A stretch of DNA of 64,000 nt, taken from contig JBKBHS010000001.1 of the NCBI GenBank assembly GCA_046299555.1, positions 1,364,001-1,428,000 of the forward strand. The letters run 5' to 3'. Shown here one piece after another: positions 51,301 to 60,657 of the stretch. Numbering within the stretch: position 1 is the stretch's first letter; the number at the start of each line of letters is the position of its first letter. Source of the DNA: CALKJP01 sp046299555 (GTDB taxonomy: Bacteria; Bacteroidota; Bacteroidia; JACCXN01). The translations under genes and the position numbers were made by a program. Below the pieces are notes generated by a model. The model did no database searches and had not been told where the DNA came from. It saw only the letters and a list, made by a program, of their open reading frames with translations.

Positions 51301-53954
51301 GTTGTTACATAATAAGTTCCCTGACTTACGATATATGCCATAGAATCGCCTACCATCATTACTATTCCCGGTCCTGACCATGTATAATTACCGGTGCCGG
51401 TAGCTATTAATAAATTTGTATCTCCCGGACATAATAATGAATTGCCTGTTAAACTTGCAAAAGCAGGTGGTAGCGGATTAACGTTCATATATATAGAATC
51501 AGATAAAAAATAAATTATAGTATCCATTCCACATGCATTTATAACCATACGTTTAACTATAAAATTATATGTATACCAACCACTTTGCGAATGAGTAAAT
51601 GGGCCATAGGTGCAAGAATTCAATGGGTTAGGGCTAAATGTATTATAGTTAGAGTTATTTATGGATAGTTGTACTTGACTTATATCCGAAAGACAATTAC
51701 CGGTTAGGCTATCTAAAATATCTATTGTGAAATTTTGTCCTGCACAAAATGTTATTGTATCATTTAAAAAATTGGGTGAATTTATATGTAAGTATGGTAT
51801 CGCATAACTTAATACGGGAGGTGCAGTATCTATTGTAACAGTGATATTTTTATAATTACTGCATCCTGCCGGAGTAATGGTACTAAAGGTATAAATGCCA
51901 TTTTGAGAAACTGTAATTATTGAATCATTAATGCCTCCCGATGGTAAATTGCCACCGGACCAGTTTACACTGCTATTTGCAAAATTTGAACCTGATAGTG
52001 TAATGGTATCCGGGCCACAAATTCTTATGGAATAATGTTGATGAGAATTTGTTTGGATTGGAATATCATCCGAAACTGTAATATGCGGAGTTGTATTTAC
52101 ATTTACATAAATACTATCATCAAATGAAAAACATCCATCTTCAGTAATTGTATTAACTGTATATAATCCGCTTTGATAAATTTTTAATGCTCTATTTAAT
52201 GAATCTCCTGTTGACCAATAATATTTAAAGTTAGGACCAACACCACCACATCCACTCATCATTGAAGTATGAGTAGCTACATAAATAATAGTACTGTCAC
52301 AAACACTTATTGTATCATTAGCACATGTATTATCAATTCCTCCCCAACATTGATTATTGTAATATATAACATTAATTGCTGACATATTATTAATGCATCC
52401 TTTTACCGGTAACGGATTACACGATGCAAGTGTAGAGGCATAGTAATTATAGGGAAGACGAGTTAAGTCTATAGCATCAGCTATAAAAATATCCGATAAA
52501 CCATTGGTATGAAATTGCATGTATTTATTATACGACATATCGTTACAATTAAATGGTAATGCATGGCTAATGGTATTTGAATTAAAACTTTGAGAAGGTA
52601 TATTTAAATTTCTTCTAAAGCTTCCGGCTAAAATGGGTCTATCAATATTATTAACCACTATTCCATATCCAAAGTCTTGGTTTTTACCTCCAATATGCCT
52701 TGCCCATTCAAAATCGCCCGATGGAGAATATTTTACGGTATAGATATCATTATATCCAACACTGTTAAATGTTGCTTGACCATAAACAGAGGCAAACTCG
52801 TCTAATTTACATTCAAAATGACCAATAATATATACGTTTCCAAAACTATCAGTAGCAACATTTCTTGAGGTAATTTTATTACTGCTCCCAATTGATTTTG
52901 CCCATAATAAATTTCCGTTTAAATTATATTTTGCAGTAAATACATTATGGGTGTTTACTGCATTAAGTGTAGTGTTAGTTGGGCTATTAAAAAAGATGAT
53001 ATTTCCTTTGTAATCACCGGTTAATAACAATTCTGAATTATTATGAATAGAAATATTATATCCAATTTGCAGGTTACCTCCGCCAATTTTTTTAAACCAA
53101 ATTTCATTCCCCGCACTATCAAGTTTTAGAATACCAATGGCATTGTAGATACTATTATTGTAAACATTATTAAATGTTATAGTGTCAGAAAATTGAAGCA
53201 CTACATACGCATTAGAATTACTATCCATAGTTACAGACATTCCTCTGTCAGTATAAGGAGCTAAACCATGTTTGAACCACATTAAATTACCGGCTGAGTC
53301 ATAGCGAGCAATAAAAATATCATAAGTAAATTGATTGGTAATTGGATGTAAATGTGTTGTAAAATTATTTCCTGCAAAATTACCTGAATTTATTATTTGA
53401 CCGGTAACTACACAGTTCCCATTAGCATCTGTTGAAATTCCATTTGCAATATCAATACCGTTACCACCACCGCTTTTAACCCATTGTAATTGTCCATTTG
53501 TATTATATTTAGCTATAAATATATCTTGCGAATTATTTACTGCATTTATTATAGTATTATCAAAATTTGCGGTTTTATTATAAAAGCCTGTTACATAACA
53601 ATCGCCATTGGGAGTTACAGCTACCGAATAGGCTTTATCTGCTGAAGTACCTCCTGCTTTTTTTGCCCATATTAAATTTCCGTTGGCAGAATATTTTACA
53701 ATTAATATATCATCCCCACCATTTGAGTTTAATATAACATTTGGATTGGTTTGTAAAACACAAGTTCCGGTAAAATATCCAACGGCATATAAATTGCCAT
53801 TTGCATCTTTGTCCATATCCAATATTTCATCCATTCCCTGTCCTCCACCTGTTTTTACCCAATAACTTTGAGATTGAACAAATAAAGATGCGTTGAGTAA
53901 TAAAAATAAAATGTATATTTTTTTTACTCTATTGTATAAATGTATTGTTCCCAT
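48393..53954 (-). CDS. Giant gliding-motility-type surface protein (T9SS type B)
   Basis: The 1853-residue protein has a signal peptide (cleavage near FVQSQ), an N-terminal propeller-like region to about residue 490 with SBBP repeats (GNLIWAKKAGGTSADKAYSVA and similar), then about fourteen Ig/PKD-like repeats of 80-90 residues, each with a CxGD or CPGD turn (for example VCEGDTLFLN, ICEGDSLVLN). The last 90 residues form a gliding-motility C-terminal domain (NIFTPNGDGMNDYFRI, EIFDRWGNLIYN). Such proteins are secreted by T9SS type B and serve as surface adhesins. Base composition matches the rest of the window. Confidence 0.93.
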   Translation of the reverse strand: MGTIHLYNRVKKIYILFLLLNASLFVQSQSYWVKTGGGQGMDEILDMDKDANGNLYAVGYFTGTCVLQTNPNVILNSNGGDDILIVKYSANGNLIWAKKAGGTSADKAYSVAVTPNGDCYVTGFYNKTANFDNTIINAVNNSQDIFIAKYNTNGQLQWVKSGGGNGIDIANGISTDANGNCVVTGQIINSGNFAGNNFTTHLHPITNQFTYDIFIARYDSAGNLMWFKHGLAPYTDRGMSVTMDSNSNAYVVLQFSDTITFNNVYNNSIYNAIGILKLDSAGNEIWFKKIGGGNLQIGYNISIHNNSELLLTGDYKGNIIFFNSPTNTTLNAVNTHNVFTAKYNLNGNLLWAKSIGSSNKITSRNVATDSFGNVYIIGHFECKLDEFASVYGQATFNSVGYNDIYTVKYSPSGDFEWARHIGGKNQDFGYGIVVNNIDRPILAGSFRRNLNIPSQSFNSNTISHALPFNCNDMSYNKYMQFHTNGLSDIFIADAIDLTRLPYNYYASTLASCNPLPVKGCINNMSAINVIYYNNQCWGGIDNTCANDTISVCDSTIIYVATHTSMMSGCGGVGPNFKYYWSTGDSLNRALKIYQSGLYTVNTITEDGCFSFDDSIYVNVNTTPHITVSDDIPIQTNSHQHYSIRICGPDTITLSGSNFANSSVNWSGGNLPSGGINDSIITVSQNGIYTFSTITPAGCSNYKNITVTIDTAPPVLSYAIPYLHINSPNFLNDTITFCAGQNFTIDILDSLTGNCLSDISQVQLSINNSNYNTFSPNPLNSCTYGPFTHSQSGWYTYNFIVKRMVINACGMDTIIYFLSDSIYMNVNPLPPAFASLTGNSLLCPGDTNLLIATGTGNYTWSGPGIVMMVGDSMAYIVSQGTYYVTTNTVDSITGCTNYVTVNFNVIEKKAILTSLPVNALICPNDSVLLIAPPGVNYEWYGPLGYITTTSTNSIYVNAPGFYHVIMIDSSGCELVSNMFEIKQYGTPDLIITPGPHVCPGEIVTLEVTSSNGSIISWNTPLSGNDSIKQILQPGTYSCNVLSCNINTLLTATITHSNPIATITPNGSIDICNGDSVTLVANPGMVNYEWFPGGQNTPSISVTNAGTYYVKTTNMDGCDTISSAVQINVNSFPNPIINDTTICYGSTITLTAISNGNIQWYDQPNGGNIIGNNQQITVGPIYNDTVLYVAAYDTCFSNRVPLHIYIDSLSLSPPINANNLTCVGGTITLTTPYYSNAQYFWTGPNNFTSNADSITILNVSFQDSGTYSLYIMANGCISNTSSVNIQVVSNLPAPSLIANTNVCEGDTLFLNMNGIPNNAQSFWYGPNGINFNTANVTLLNIQTFQQGYYYGYYVTGACTSLVDSVLINVLPAPQIISISSNAPICEGDSLVLNANATIGATYFWNGPQNFSSNQNNPVINNVTTSNGGNYSLYLELNGCSSSVQTINVIIYNTPSLTISGDTNLCVGETIQLNAVSNNGLINWYYNNQLLNSGNHLIINNASNNNSGIYNVIASNAFCSIEDSINITISPIPIATIMSNNSPVCSGDSIIILSDSVANANYYWYYNGNLISTLQNLIIPNADSSNNGIYTLQIEINQCQSDTVNNLVIVLPTSGSLFTYQEINVCDGDSISLPFNCPTNIIYQWTGPNGFSSNNCNPFNGLIFNPSHSGTYYLTATLGNCSNNSDSLKVIVHDVPTLNLGNDTTICSGDEIILNPGNYNYYYWNNNDTTPQITVNDSGLYFVYVSNNYYCWASDSIYINLENCSYIQAPNIFTPNGDGMNDYFRIIGRDIENLEVEIFDRWGNLIYNYNSPEGYWDGTSIRIKRLVSEGVYYYTAIIQTKNGSIEKLNGFVQLLK

Positions 53955-54003
53955 AGGCGAAGTATTTTAAACCAATATTATGCTCATTATTTAATAAATA
54001 GAA

Positions 54004-54021
54004 CCTATTATTAGTAATAGG
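54004..54021. promoter_or_regulatory. Small inverted repeat upstream of giant gene
   Basis: Arms CCTATTA (54004-54010) and TAATAGG (54015-54021) around a 4-base centre, 50 bases before the giant gene's ATG. It could be an operator; a terminator for the 54140 gene is less likely since no T run follows. Confidence 0.35.
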
Positions 54022-54139
54022 CTATAACTATTTATTAAGTGGTAGCATTTTTCTGATAAAAGGTTTTGTTACCTCAAATTTTGTTAAATAGGAACAGAAT
54101 TGAAACTTAAATAATTTAAAAAATTACGCGTTCAAATAT

Positions 54140-55594
54140 TTATAAAACAAATTTGTCTACAATCCAATCATAGTAATTTATTATCCCTTTGTTTTGTTTA
54201 AATATTTTTGAAATACCTTTTATATTATTACTTATGTGAGTATTTATTTTATTATTAGTTTGAGATTTTATTAGGTTTTTTATAAGAGCTAAAAATTCTT
54301 TTTCGTGATTATTTTCTGACTCATTCAAAATAGATTTAAACTCTCTTTTTAGTTGTTCAATTTTTGATAATATATAATCAAAGTCATTAATTTCATATCT
54401 AATTATTAATTCTGTAACATTAATTTTTAATTTCAGTTCGTTGTTGATAGATTGATAACCGCTTAATAAGTAAATTTTACTAATGTTCTTAATTGAATTT
54501 TTAAAATCTTTTATATCAAAATAAAGTACTGATAAATTTAAATAAACAAATAATTCATAATAGCCGACTTTTTTAAAAATAGAATTATTTTTTAAGCTTT
54601 CCAGCAGTTGTATTGCCTCGTCTTTATTAAGTACGGAATAATTAATAACGAGTATATTTATATAAAAGAAATAATATTGCTGATAAAGTAATTTATTATA
54701 CTGCAACATTTCTTTATGAAGTATATCAGCAGTTTCTAATGATTTTTTATATTTTTTATTTTTGAAATAACTATTACCCAAATAGGTAAGTATTTGCAAT
54801 TTAATTTCGTGAGTACTTTCATCAAATAAGTTTTCTTTTTTAAAATATCGATACGTTTTTAATAAATACTTTTCTAAATTGTTATAATCTTCATCATTCA
54901 ATAATTTTTTACTAATTAATTCATATAGTTTAACATTAAATCGTTTTGATGATTTTGTATTATTATCAAGGTTGAATGAATTAATTAAATTTTCTATCTT
55001 TTCAATTAATTGTATGTTTTTTTGGGAGTAATTTTGTGTAGTTTTTAACTCATAATTTACTACTGCTAATACCTCATCAACCTTTCTTAATTCATTAATT
55101 TTTTGTGAATTTTTATTTCGCTTTTCAATAATTTCTCTTGGATTAATATTTAAATCTTTTAATGATAAGTTTAAGAATTCGGCATAAATAATTTCCAGTA
55201 ATTCGAAGTATTCATTTTCTAATGCAAGTTTTTCGGCTTTTTTTAAATAATATTTTACTACTTCATAATTGTTCTTCTTTGTAAAAAGTTTGTTTAAATA
55301 AAGATATTTAGTTGTTTTTAAAAAGCTATCTTTATCAATGTTTTGATATAATAAGCTATTAGAAATATTTGAAATAATTCTGTTTTTTAAACGATAAAAT
55401 GAGTTTTTATTTTTTCCCTTATAAATAAAGTCAAATGCTTTATCGTCATCGTAATCTGTGATATGTTTTTTAGTATAATCAAATAGTTTCTCGTCTAATC
55501 TTTTTAAATCTATTTGATAAGTATTATTTAATAATTTATAATACCTAATTTCATCTTTGTTTAAATTGAAAATTATTTGCTGAAATATTTCCAT
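54140..55594 (-). CDS. Large helical protein of unknown function
   Basis: The 484-residue protein is very rich in Asn, Lys, Ile, Leu and Tyr and appears all-helical, with repeated helix pairs (for example YLYLNKLFTKKNNYEVVKYYLK, YLGNSYFKNKKYKKSLETAD) that look like TPR or TPR-like motifs. There is no signal peptide or membrane helix. I do not recognise a specific family; similar TPR-like proteins of about this length occur in several copies in some Bacteroidota genomes. It has an unusually high A+T content. It lies 186 bases upstream of the giant gene and diverges from the next T9SS cargo gene. Confidence 0.65.
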   Translation of the reverse strand: MEIFQQIIFNLNKDEIRYYKLLNNTYQIDLKRLDEKLFDYTKKHITDYDDDKAFDFIYKGKNKNSFYRLKNRIISNISNSLLYQNIDKDSFLKTTKYLYLNKLFTKKNNYEVVKYYLKKAEKLALENEYFELLEIIYAEFLNLSLKDLNINPREIIEKRNKNSQKINELRKVDEVLAVVNYELKTTQNYSQKNIQLIEKIENLINSFNLDNNTKSSKRFNVKLYELISKKLLNDEDYNNLEKYLLKTYRYFKKENLFDESTHEIKLQILTYLGNSYFKNKKYKKSLETADILHKEMLQYNKLLYQQYYFFYINILVINYSVLNKDEAIQLLESLKNNSIFKKVGYYELFVYLNLSVLYFDIKDFKNSIKNISKIYLLSGYQSINNELKLKINVTELIIRYEINDFDYILSKIEQLKREFKSILNESENNHEKEFLALIKNLIKSQTNNKINTHISNNIKGISKIFKQNKGIINYYDWIVDKFVL

Positions 55595-55685
55595 AATGAT
55601 TTTGAATGAGTAAGAAATAAGTAAAAATAATTCGTTTTTTAAATTTAATAAAACTATTTTTACTTCGTTATCTTTTAAAGTTATA

Positions 55686-56372
55686 ATGCATATGAAATCT
55701 GTTATAAATTATCTTAAAAATATTCTAAATAGATTCGCTTTAATAAGTGTTTTTGTAATAGCACTTTTTAATGTTTCTAATGCTCAGTTTTTGCATATAG
55801 AAGATATTTCTGTACCATTTTATGTAAATGAAAATTCACCTGTTAGTATGACATTTAAAATTAAGAACACAGGTTTTAATTCATATAATGGTACTATGAT
55901 TGTTTATATGGCAGAATTATCTTTAGATTTTCCAAAAGATATATATAGTACACAAATTTCATTAAATCCTAATGATAGTATTTTTATAAATCCTAACGAT
56001 GTTACTTTTCAAAATTTCTTTTTTCAATATGGTAATAATATTGTAGTTGTTTGGCCTAAAGGTATTGGAGTACAAAATGACTCTGTTACTTTTCAATTAT
56101 ATATGGATTATAGTTTAATGATAGAAGAAAATAATCAAGCAAGCATACTTATCTATCCTAATCCGGTTGTTAATGAATTAAATATTTTGAATTTGAATAA
56201 TCATAAAGCTATTGAACACGTAAGAATATTTGATACGATTGGCAAAAATATTTTATGTTTTAAAAATGTAAATCATTCAATTGATTTATCCGGATTAAAA
56301 CAAGGTTTACATTTTATTGAAATAACCTTTAACACAGGAGAAGTTTTAATTAATAAAATTCAGAAACTATAA
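55686..56372 (+). CDS. Short T9SS type A cargo protein
   Basis: The 228-residue protein has an N-terminal signal (cleavage near VSNAQ), one CARDB-like or Ig-like domain (YVNENSPVSMTFKIKNTGFN) and a T9SS type A sorting domain (IYPNPVVNELNIL to GLHFIEITF). ATG 55692 is an alternative start. It is a small surface protein; partner unknown. Its end overlaps the convergent hydrolase gene by 6 bases. Confidence 0.8.
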   Translation: MHMKSVINYLKNILNRFALISVFVIALFNVSNAQFLHIEDISVPFYVNENSPVSMTFKIKNTGFNSYNGTMIVYMAELSLDFPKDIYSTQISLNPNDSIFINPNDVTFQNFFFQYGNNIVVVWPKGIGVQNDSVTFQLYMDYSLMIEENNQASILIYPNPVVNELNILNLNNHKAIEHVRIFDTIGKNILCFKNVNHSIDLSGLKQGLHFIEITFNTGEVLINKIQKL

Positions 56373-57005
56373 TATTTTATAAATATCTATCAATACATTT
56401 CCATCAATATCGTGTTTGCCTTCAAATGTATGCAATTGATAATTGATTTTTTCTGAATCTAACCATTTAATTTTTTCTTGCATTTCTTCTGCTGAAATAA
56501 ATTCATCTTTATTTCCAATTACCAGCAATGGATTTAGTTGATTTATTTTATTTAAACAATTTTCAAAAGGTAAATCAGGAGGAAAAACTCCGGCCCATAA
56601 GATTAATTTATCAATTTTAGATTTACCCATTGCTGCCCATCTGCTCGCTGTTGCAGCACCTTGAGAAAAACCTAATAGTATAATTTTTGCCTTTGTGTTT
56701 TTAACATTTTCAAAATAAACGCTATCTAAAAATTGAATATAATTTTCAATATCTGTTAGCCTGTCTTCTTTGGTCATCCATGATGCTCCAACACGCCCGC
56801 TATGTCCGTTTAAATAAAATCGATGTAAGCCCTCCGGTACAATTACAAAATTTTCGTCAGGATTTAGAATATAAAATTTCCTGATAAAGTATTCTGCCAA
56901 CTGTCCATATCCATGACAAACAAACCAAATGTTTTTTGTTGTATCGCTTAGATTTCCGTAAGTAAAATAACGCGCTTTGTAGTTTATATGAATGTAATGT
57001 TGCAT
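56367..57005 (-). CDS. Alpha/beta hydrolase, phospholipase/carboxylesterase type
   Basis: The 212-residue protein has the nucleophile elbow LLGFSQGAA (Ser), an Asp in VIGNKDEF and a C-terminal His in EGKHDI, the usual order of a small carboxylesterase. WFVCHGYGQLAEYF supplies the oxyanion region. There is no signal peptide, so it is cytoplasmic. It lies 7 bases after the ClC gene and is probably co-transcribed with it. Substrate unknown. Confidence 0.85.
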   Translation of the reverse strand: MQHYIHINYKARYFTYGNLSDTTKNIWFVCHGYGQLAEYFIRKFYILNPDENFVIVPEGLHRFYLNGHSGRVGASWMTKEDRLTDIENYIQFLDSVYFENVKNTKAKIILLGFSQGAATASRWAAMGKSKIDKLILWAGVFPPDLPFENCLNKINQLNPLLVIGNKDEFISAEEMQEKIKWLDSEKINYQLHTFEGKHDIDGNVLIDIYKIL

Positions 57006-57012
57006 TTTATTT

Positions 57013-58878
57013 TTACAACTGTTCTAATTGTTGAGCTTGCTTAATCAATTGATTTCTATATTCTGTAAATATTTTAGATTTTGAAACAAATCCAATGTAT
57101 TTACCATTTTCAGTAACAGGTAAATTCCAGACTTTATATATTTCAAAATAATCCATCACTTTTTGCATATCGGTATTAATATCAATTATAATCGTAGGTT
57201 GTTGCATTAAGTTTTCCACTTTTATAACATTATATTTTTCTTGTTGGAACATTATTTCTCGAATATTATCTAAATTAATAATTCCAATAATTTCATTATT
57301 ATCATTTAAAACGGGAAAAATATTACGTTTAGAACGAGAAATAATTTCTACTAATTCTCCTAAACTCATTTGTTTATTGATACTTGTAAAATCTGTTTCA
57401 ATAAGTTTTTTTAGTTTCATTTGATTTAGAACGGCTTTATCTTTATTGCCACCCGGCAGTTGGCCTTTTAAAGCCAATTTTTTAGTATATACCGTATATG
57501 GTTCCAAGTATCGGGCAATAAAATAGGAGAGGGCAGAAACAATCATTAATGGAACAAATAAGGCATAGCCACCCGTAACTTCAGCAATTAAGAATATAGC
57601 TGTAAGTGGCGCATGCACCACTCCGCTTAATACTCCTGCCATCCCTACTACTATAAAATTGGGAATGGTAAGGATAGAAAGTCCGGTTATATTTACACCA
57701 TATGAAAAGAAAAATCCGGTTAATGCACCTGTAAAGAGCGATGGTGCAAATATTCCTCCATTACCTCCGGAGCCTATCGTAATGGAGGTAGCAATAATTT
57801 TTATTAATATAATAACACCAACAAATCCTAATATAGCCCAATCATGTCCTACATAATCATAAATAAAACTATTAGCTAATACTTTTTCATAATCACCATC
57901 CAATAATTGTTTAATGGTAATGTAACCTTCGCCATATAAAGGAGGGAAAAAGAAAATCATTATTCCTAAAATAACACCTCCTGTTATAGCTTTTTTGTAT
58001 GGTTCATTCCATTTGTTTAATAAGCCTTCAACTTTTAAAGTTGTTCTGGTTAGATAAACTGATAGCATTCCTGTTACCAAACCAAGCATAACGTAAAATG
58101 GGAGCGCTTCTACATTCCATCCTCTGGTAATAAGGAAAAATAGTTTTTCGCTATACAATACATTTGAAACTACTGCTGCTGTTGCTGAGGCAATAAGCAA
58201 AGGAATAAAGGCAGGAATGGTAAATTCAGCCAATAAAACTTCCATTGCAAAAATTACTCCTGCAATAGGGCTGTTAAATACGGCAGATATTCCGGCTGCT
58301 GCGCCACTTGCTAATAATAATGTTCTTTCGTTAGTTTTTAATTTTAATATTCTGGCAATATTTGAACCAATGGCAGAACCCGTAACAACAATAGGTGCTT
58401 CCAGTCCTGCAGAACCTCCAAATCCAACAGTAATACCACTACTAATTACATGAGAATACATTTTATCAGGTGCTACCTGCGATTGTTTTTTTGATATAGA
58501 AAGTAATATATTACTAATACCCCTTCCCAGTTTTCCATTTCTGAAAATTTGAACATATAAAACCGTAAGTAATATGCCTATTAGTGGGAAAAAGAAAAAT
58601 AAAAGATTACGATTTTGGGCACTTTCACTTTCCTGTAGGGTTACTTGTATGTAATGAACAAAAACTTTTAAAAAAACTGCTGCTAGCCCGGCAACCAGAC
58701 CAACTAAAATACTGGAAATAACCAAAAAGTTTTTGTTACTGATATGCTTTATGCGCCATTTTAAAAATTGCGCCAGCATAGCATTTATAAATACCAATAA
58801 CTTATCTTTTATTTGATTTAGTTGCTCCATTATGGGAATGCTAATGTAACGTTTTTTGTTTTGTTTTTTATTAGGCAT
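57013..58878 (-). CDS. ClC-type chloride channel with CBS domains
   Basis: The 621-residue protein has a ClC membrane domain and two C-terminal CBS domains (about residues 490-610). The gating glutamate is present as E160 in GSAGLEAPIV and GGNGGIFAPSLF is the third selectivity motif. In the segment FNSPIAGVIFAMEVLL, the position that is Glu203 in the E. coli exchanger is V214. Val is found there in ClC channels, so this may be a channel or an uncoupled exchanger. The first ATG, 58878, adds 16 basic residues; ATG 58830 (MEQLNQ) is possible. Confidence 0.9.
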   Translation of the reverse strand: MPNKKQNKKRYISIPIMEQLNQIKDKLLVFINAMLAQFLKWRIKHISNKNFLVISSILVGLVAGLAAVFLKVFVHYIQVTLQESESAQNRNLLFFFFPLIGILLTVLYVQIFRNGKLGRGISNILLSISKKQSQVAPDKMYSHVISSGITVGFGGSAGLEAPIVVTGSAIGSNIARILKLKTNERTLLLASGAAAGISAVFNSPIAGVIFAMEVLLAEFTIPAFIPLLIASATAAVVSNVLYSEKLFFLITRGWNVEALPFYVMLGLVTGMLSVYLTRTTLKVEGLLNKWNEPYKKAITGGVILGIMIFFFPPLYGEGYITIKQLLDGDYEKVLANSFIYDYVGHDWAILGFVGVIILIKIIATSITIGSGGNGGIFAPSLFTGALTGFFFSYGVNITGLSILTIPNFIVVGMAGVLSGVVHAPLTAIFLIAEVTGGYALFVPLMIVSALSYFIARYLEPYTVYTKKLALKGQLPGGNKDKAVLNQMKLKKLIETDFTSINKQMSLGELVEIISRSKRNIFPVLNDNNEIIGIINLDNIREIMFQQEKYNVIKVENLMQQPTIIIDINTDMQKVMDYFEIYKVWNLPVTENGKYIGFVSKSKIFTEYRNQLIKQAQQLEQL

Positions 58879-58939
58879 TTTTTGGTTTTTAATACTATTT
58901 TATTGTATTTTTAGAACAATAAATCAACACCAGCACACT

Positions 58940-60064
58940 ATGATAAACCGTTTACTATTTTTCTTTTCTTTTTTATTAATTCAATATATTGTTTTTGCCC
59001 AAACAACTACGCATACTATTACTATTGGTTCTGATGTAAGAACTTATTATGTATATCGTCCTACAGGATTTAATCAACAAACAGAGAGTTTGCCTGTAAT
59101 TTTTGCTTTACATGGCTTAGGTGGCAATGCCAGTCAAATGATGTTAACCGGATTTAATCAAATTGCAGATACTGCCCGAATTATTATGGTCTATCCTGAA
59201 GGGAAACTAAATGCTTACAACCAACAGGCATGGGCAAATGGTACGGCTTTACAATCAAATGCTAATGATGTACAACTAATAAATGTTTTAATCGATACAT
59301 TATATTATCGTTATAACATTGATTTATCAAAAGTTTATGTTGCAGGTTTATCTATGGGAGGTATTATGGCACATCGCCTTGGATGCAGATTGAGCAACAG
59401 AATTGCTGCTATTGCATCTATGACGGGGACTATTTCTACCGATGATTTAACTAATTGTACTCCTGCATTTCCTATGCCTGTTATACATTGGCATGGTACA
59501 GCCGATGCAACAGTGCCTTATAATAGTGGGCAGTTACCTACATTAGAGTTAGTACCTGCTACCATGCATTATTGGTTGTCAAAAAATAATTGTACTCCTG
59601 TAGATTCTGTCATTACTGCCATTCCTAATAATGCAATGGATGGATATACGATTGATAAAATTGAATATTCTAATTGTCCCGGAACGGTTAAGGTTGAATT
59701 ATGGAGAATTAATAATGGTCCTCATACCTGGTATTATCAACCGGCTAATGATGCAGATGGAGCTAAAGAATTCTGGAAGTTTTTCCGTCAGTTTCAGCAT
59801 CCTTCACCGGCTCCTGCCAGTGTTAAAGAAATTGCAGAAACAAAACATGTTTCTGTTTATCCAAATCCTTCTTCCAATGGTTGGATACAATTGGAGGGTA
59901 TAAAAAATTCTGCAAAAATTGAAGTGTATTATTTACAGGGTAAGTTATTGCTACAATCATCTATGCATTCATCGGAAAAGCTTTTATTGGATCAAAAAGG
60001 AATTTATTTAATTAAAGTAGTTCAAGAGAATACTATTTCTACTCATAAAGTTATTGTTGAATAA
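58940..60064 (+). CDS. Secreted esterase with T9SS sorting domain
   Basis: From ATG 58940 the protein has 374 residues with a signal peptide (cleavage near YIVFAQ). It has a LpqC/PHB-depolymerase-like alpha/beta hydrolase domain: HGLGGNASQM, nucleophile YVAGLSMGG, Asp in GTADATVPY and His in GPHTW. A T9SS type A sorting domain closes it (VYPNPSSNGWIQL to IYLIKVV). It should hydrolyse an ester, perhaps feruloyl or acetyl groups of polysaccharide, outside the cell. The frame extends to 58856, overlapping the divergent ClC gene; I prefer the ATG right before the signal peptide. Confidence 0.87.
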   Translation: MINRLLFFFSFLLIQYIVFAQTTTHTITIGSDVRTYYVYRPTGFNQQTESLPVIFALHGLGGNASQMMLTGFNQIADTARIIMVYPEGKLNAYNQQAWANGTALQSNANDVQLINVLIDTLYYRYNIDLSKVYVAGLSMGGIMAHRLGCRLSNRIAAIASMTGTISTDDLTNCTPAFPMPVIHWHGTADATVPYNSGQLPTLELVPATMHYWLSKNNCTPVDSVITAIPNNAMDGYTIDKIEYSNCPGTVKVELWRINNGPHTWYYQPANDADGAKEFWKFFRQFQHPSPAPASVKEIAETKHVSVYPNPSSNGWIQLEGIKNSAKIEVYYLQGKLLLQSSMHSSEKLLLDQKGIYLIKVVQENTISTHKVIVE

Positions 60065-60069
60065 ATTTT

Positions 60070-60657
60070 ATGTCGAAACAAAAAGCAAGATGCTCCTGGT
60101 GCATCGGTAATGAGTTGTATGAAAAATATCACGATGAAGAATGGGGCGTTCCTGTTTATGACGATAAAATATTATTTGAATTTTTAATTTTAGAATCTTT
60201 TCAGGCTGGCTTAAGCTGGCTTACAGTGCTAAAGAAGCGCGAAAATTTCAGAAAAGCATTTGCTAATTTTGATGTAAAGAAAGTAGCTAAATTCAATCAG
60301 GATAAGGTAGCTGAATTAATGCAAAACGAAGGTATAATACGTAATCGTTTAAAAATTGAAGCAGCTATTAATAATGCATCTCGCTTTATGGAAATTCAGA
60401 ATGAGTTTGGTTCTTTTAGTAATTATGTTTGGTCTTTTGTAAGTGATACACCAATAATCAATTATCCAAAATCAATTAAAGATTTACCAGCAAAAACAGA
60501 AATTTCTGATGCCATGAGCAAAGACATGGGTAAAAGAGGTTTAAAATTCAGAGGTTCAACTATTTGCTATGCCTTTATGCAGGCCGTAGGAATGGTAGAC
60601 GACCATATGGTAGATTGCTGGAAAAAATCTACTTCAAAAAAGGCTGCTGTTTTGTAG
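60070..60657 (+). CDS. tag: DNA-3-methyladenine glycosylase I
   Basis: The 195-residue length and sequence match Tag: ARCSWCIGNELYEKYHDEEWG at the start contains zinc-site Cys and His, ILESFQAGLSWLTVLKKRENF holds the catalytic Glu, and VDDHMVDCW has the second zinc His and Cys. The enzyme removes 3-methyladenine from DNA. It lies 5 bases after the esterase gene, possibly by chance. The end overlaps the convergent lipoprotein gene by 29 bases. Confidence 0.95.
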   Translation: MSKQKARCSWCIGNELYEKYHDEEWGVPVYDDKILFEFLILESFQAGLSWLTVLKKRENFRKAFANFDVKKVAKFNQDKVAELMQNEGIIRNRLKIEAAINNASRFMEIQNEFGSFSNYVWSFVSDTPIINYPKSIKDLPAKTEISDAMSKDMGKRGLKFRGSTICYAFMQAVGMVDDHMVDCWKKSTSKKAAVL

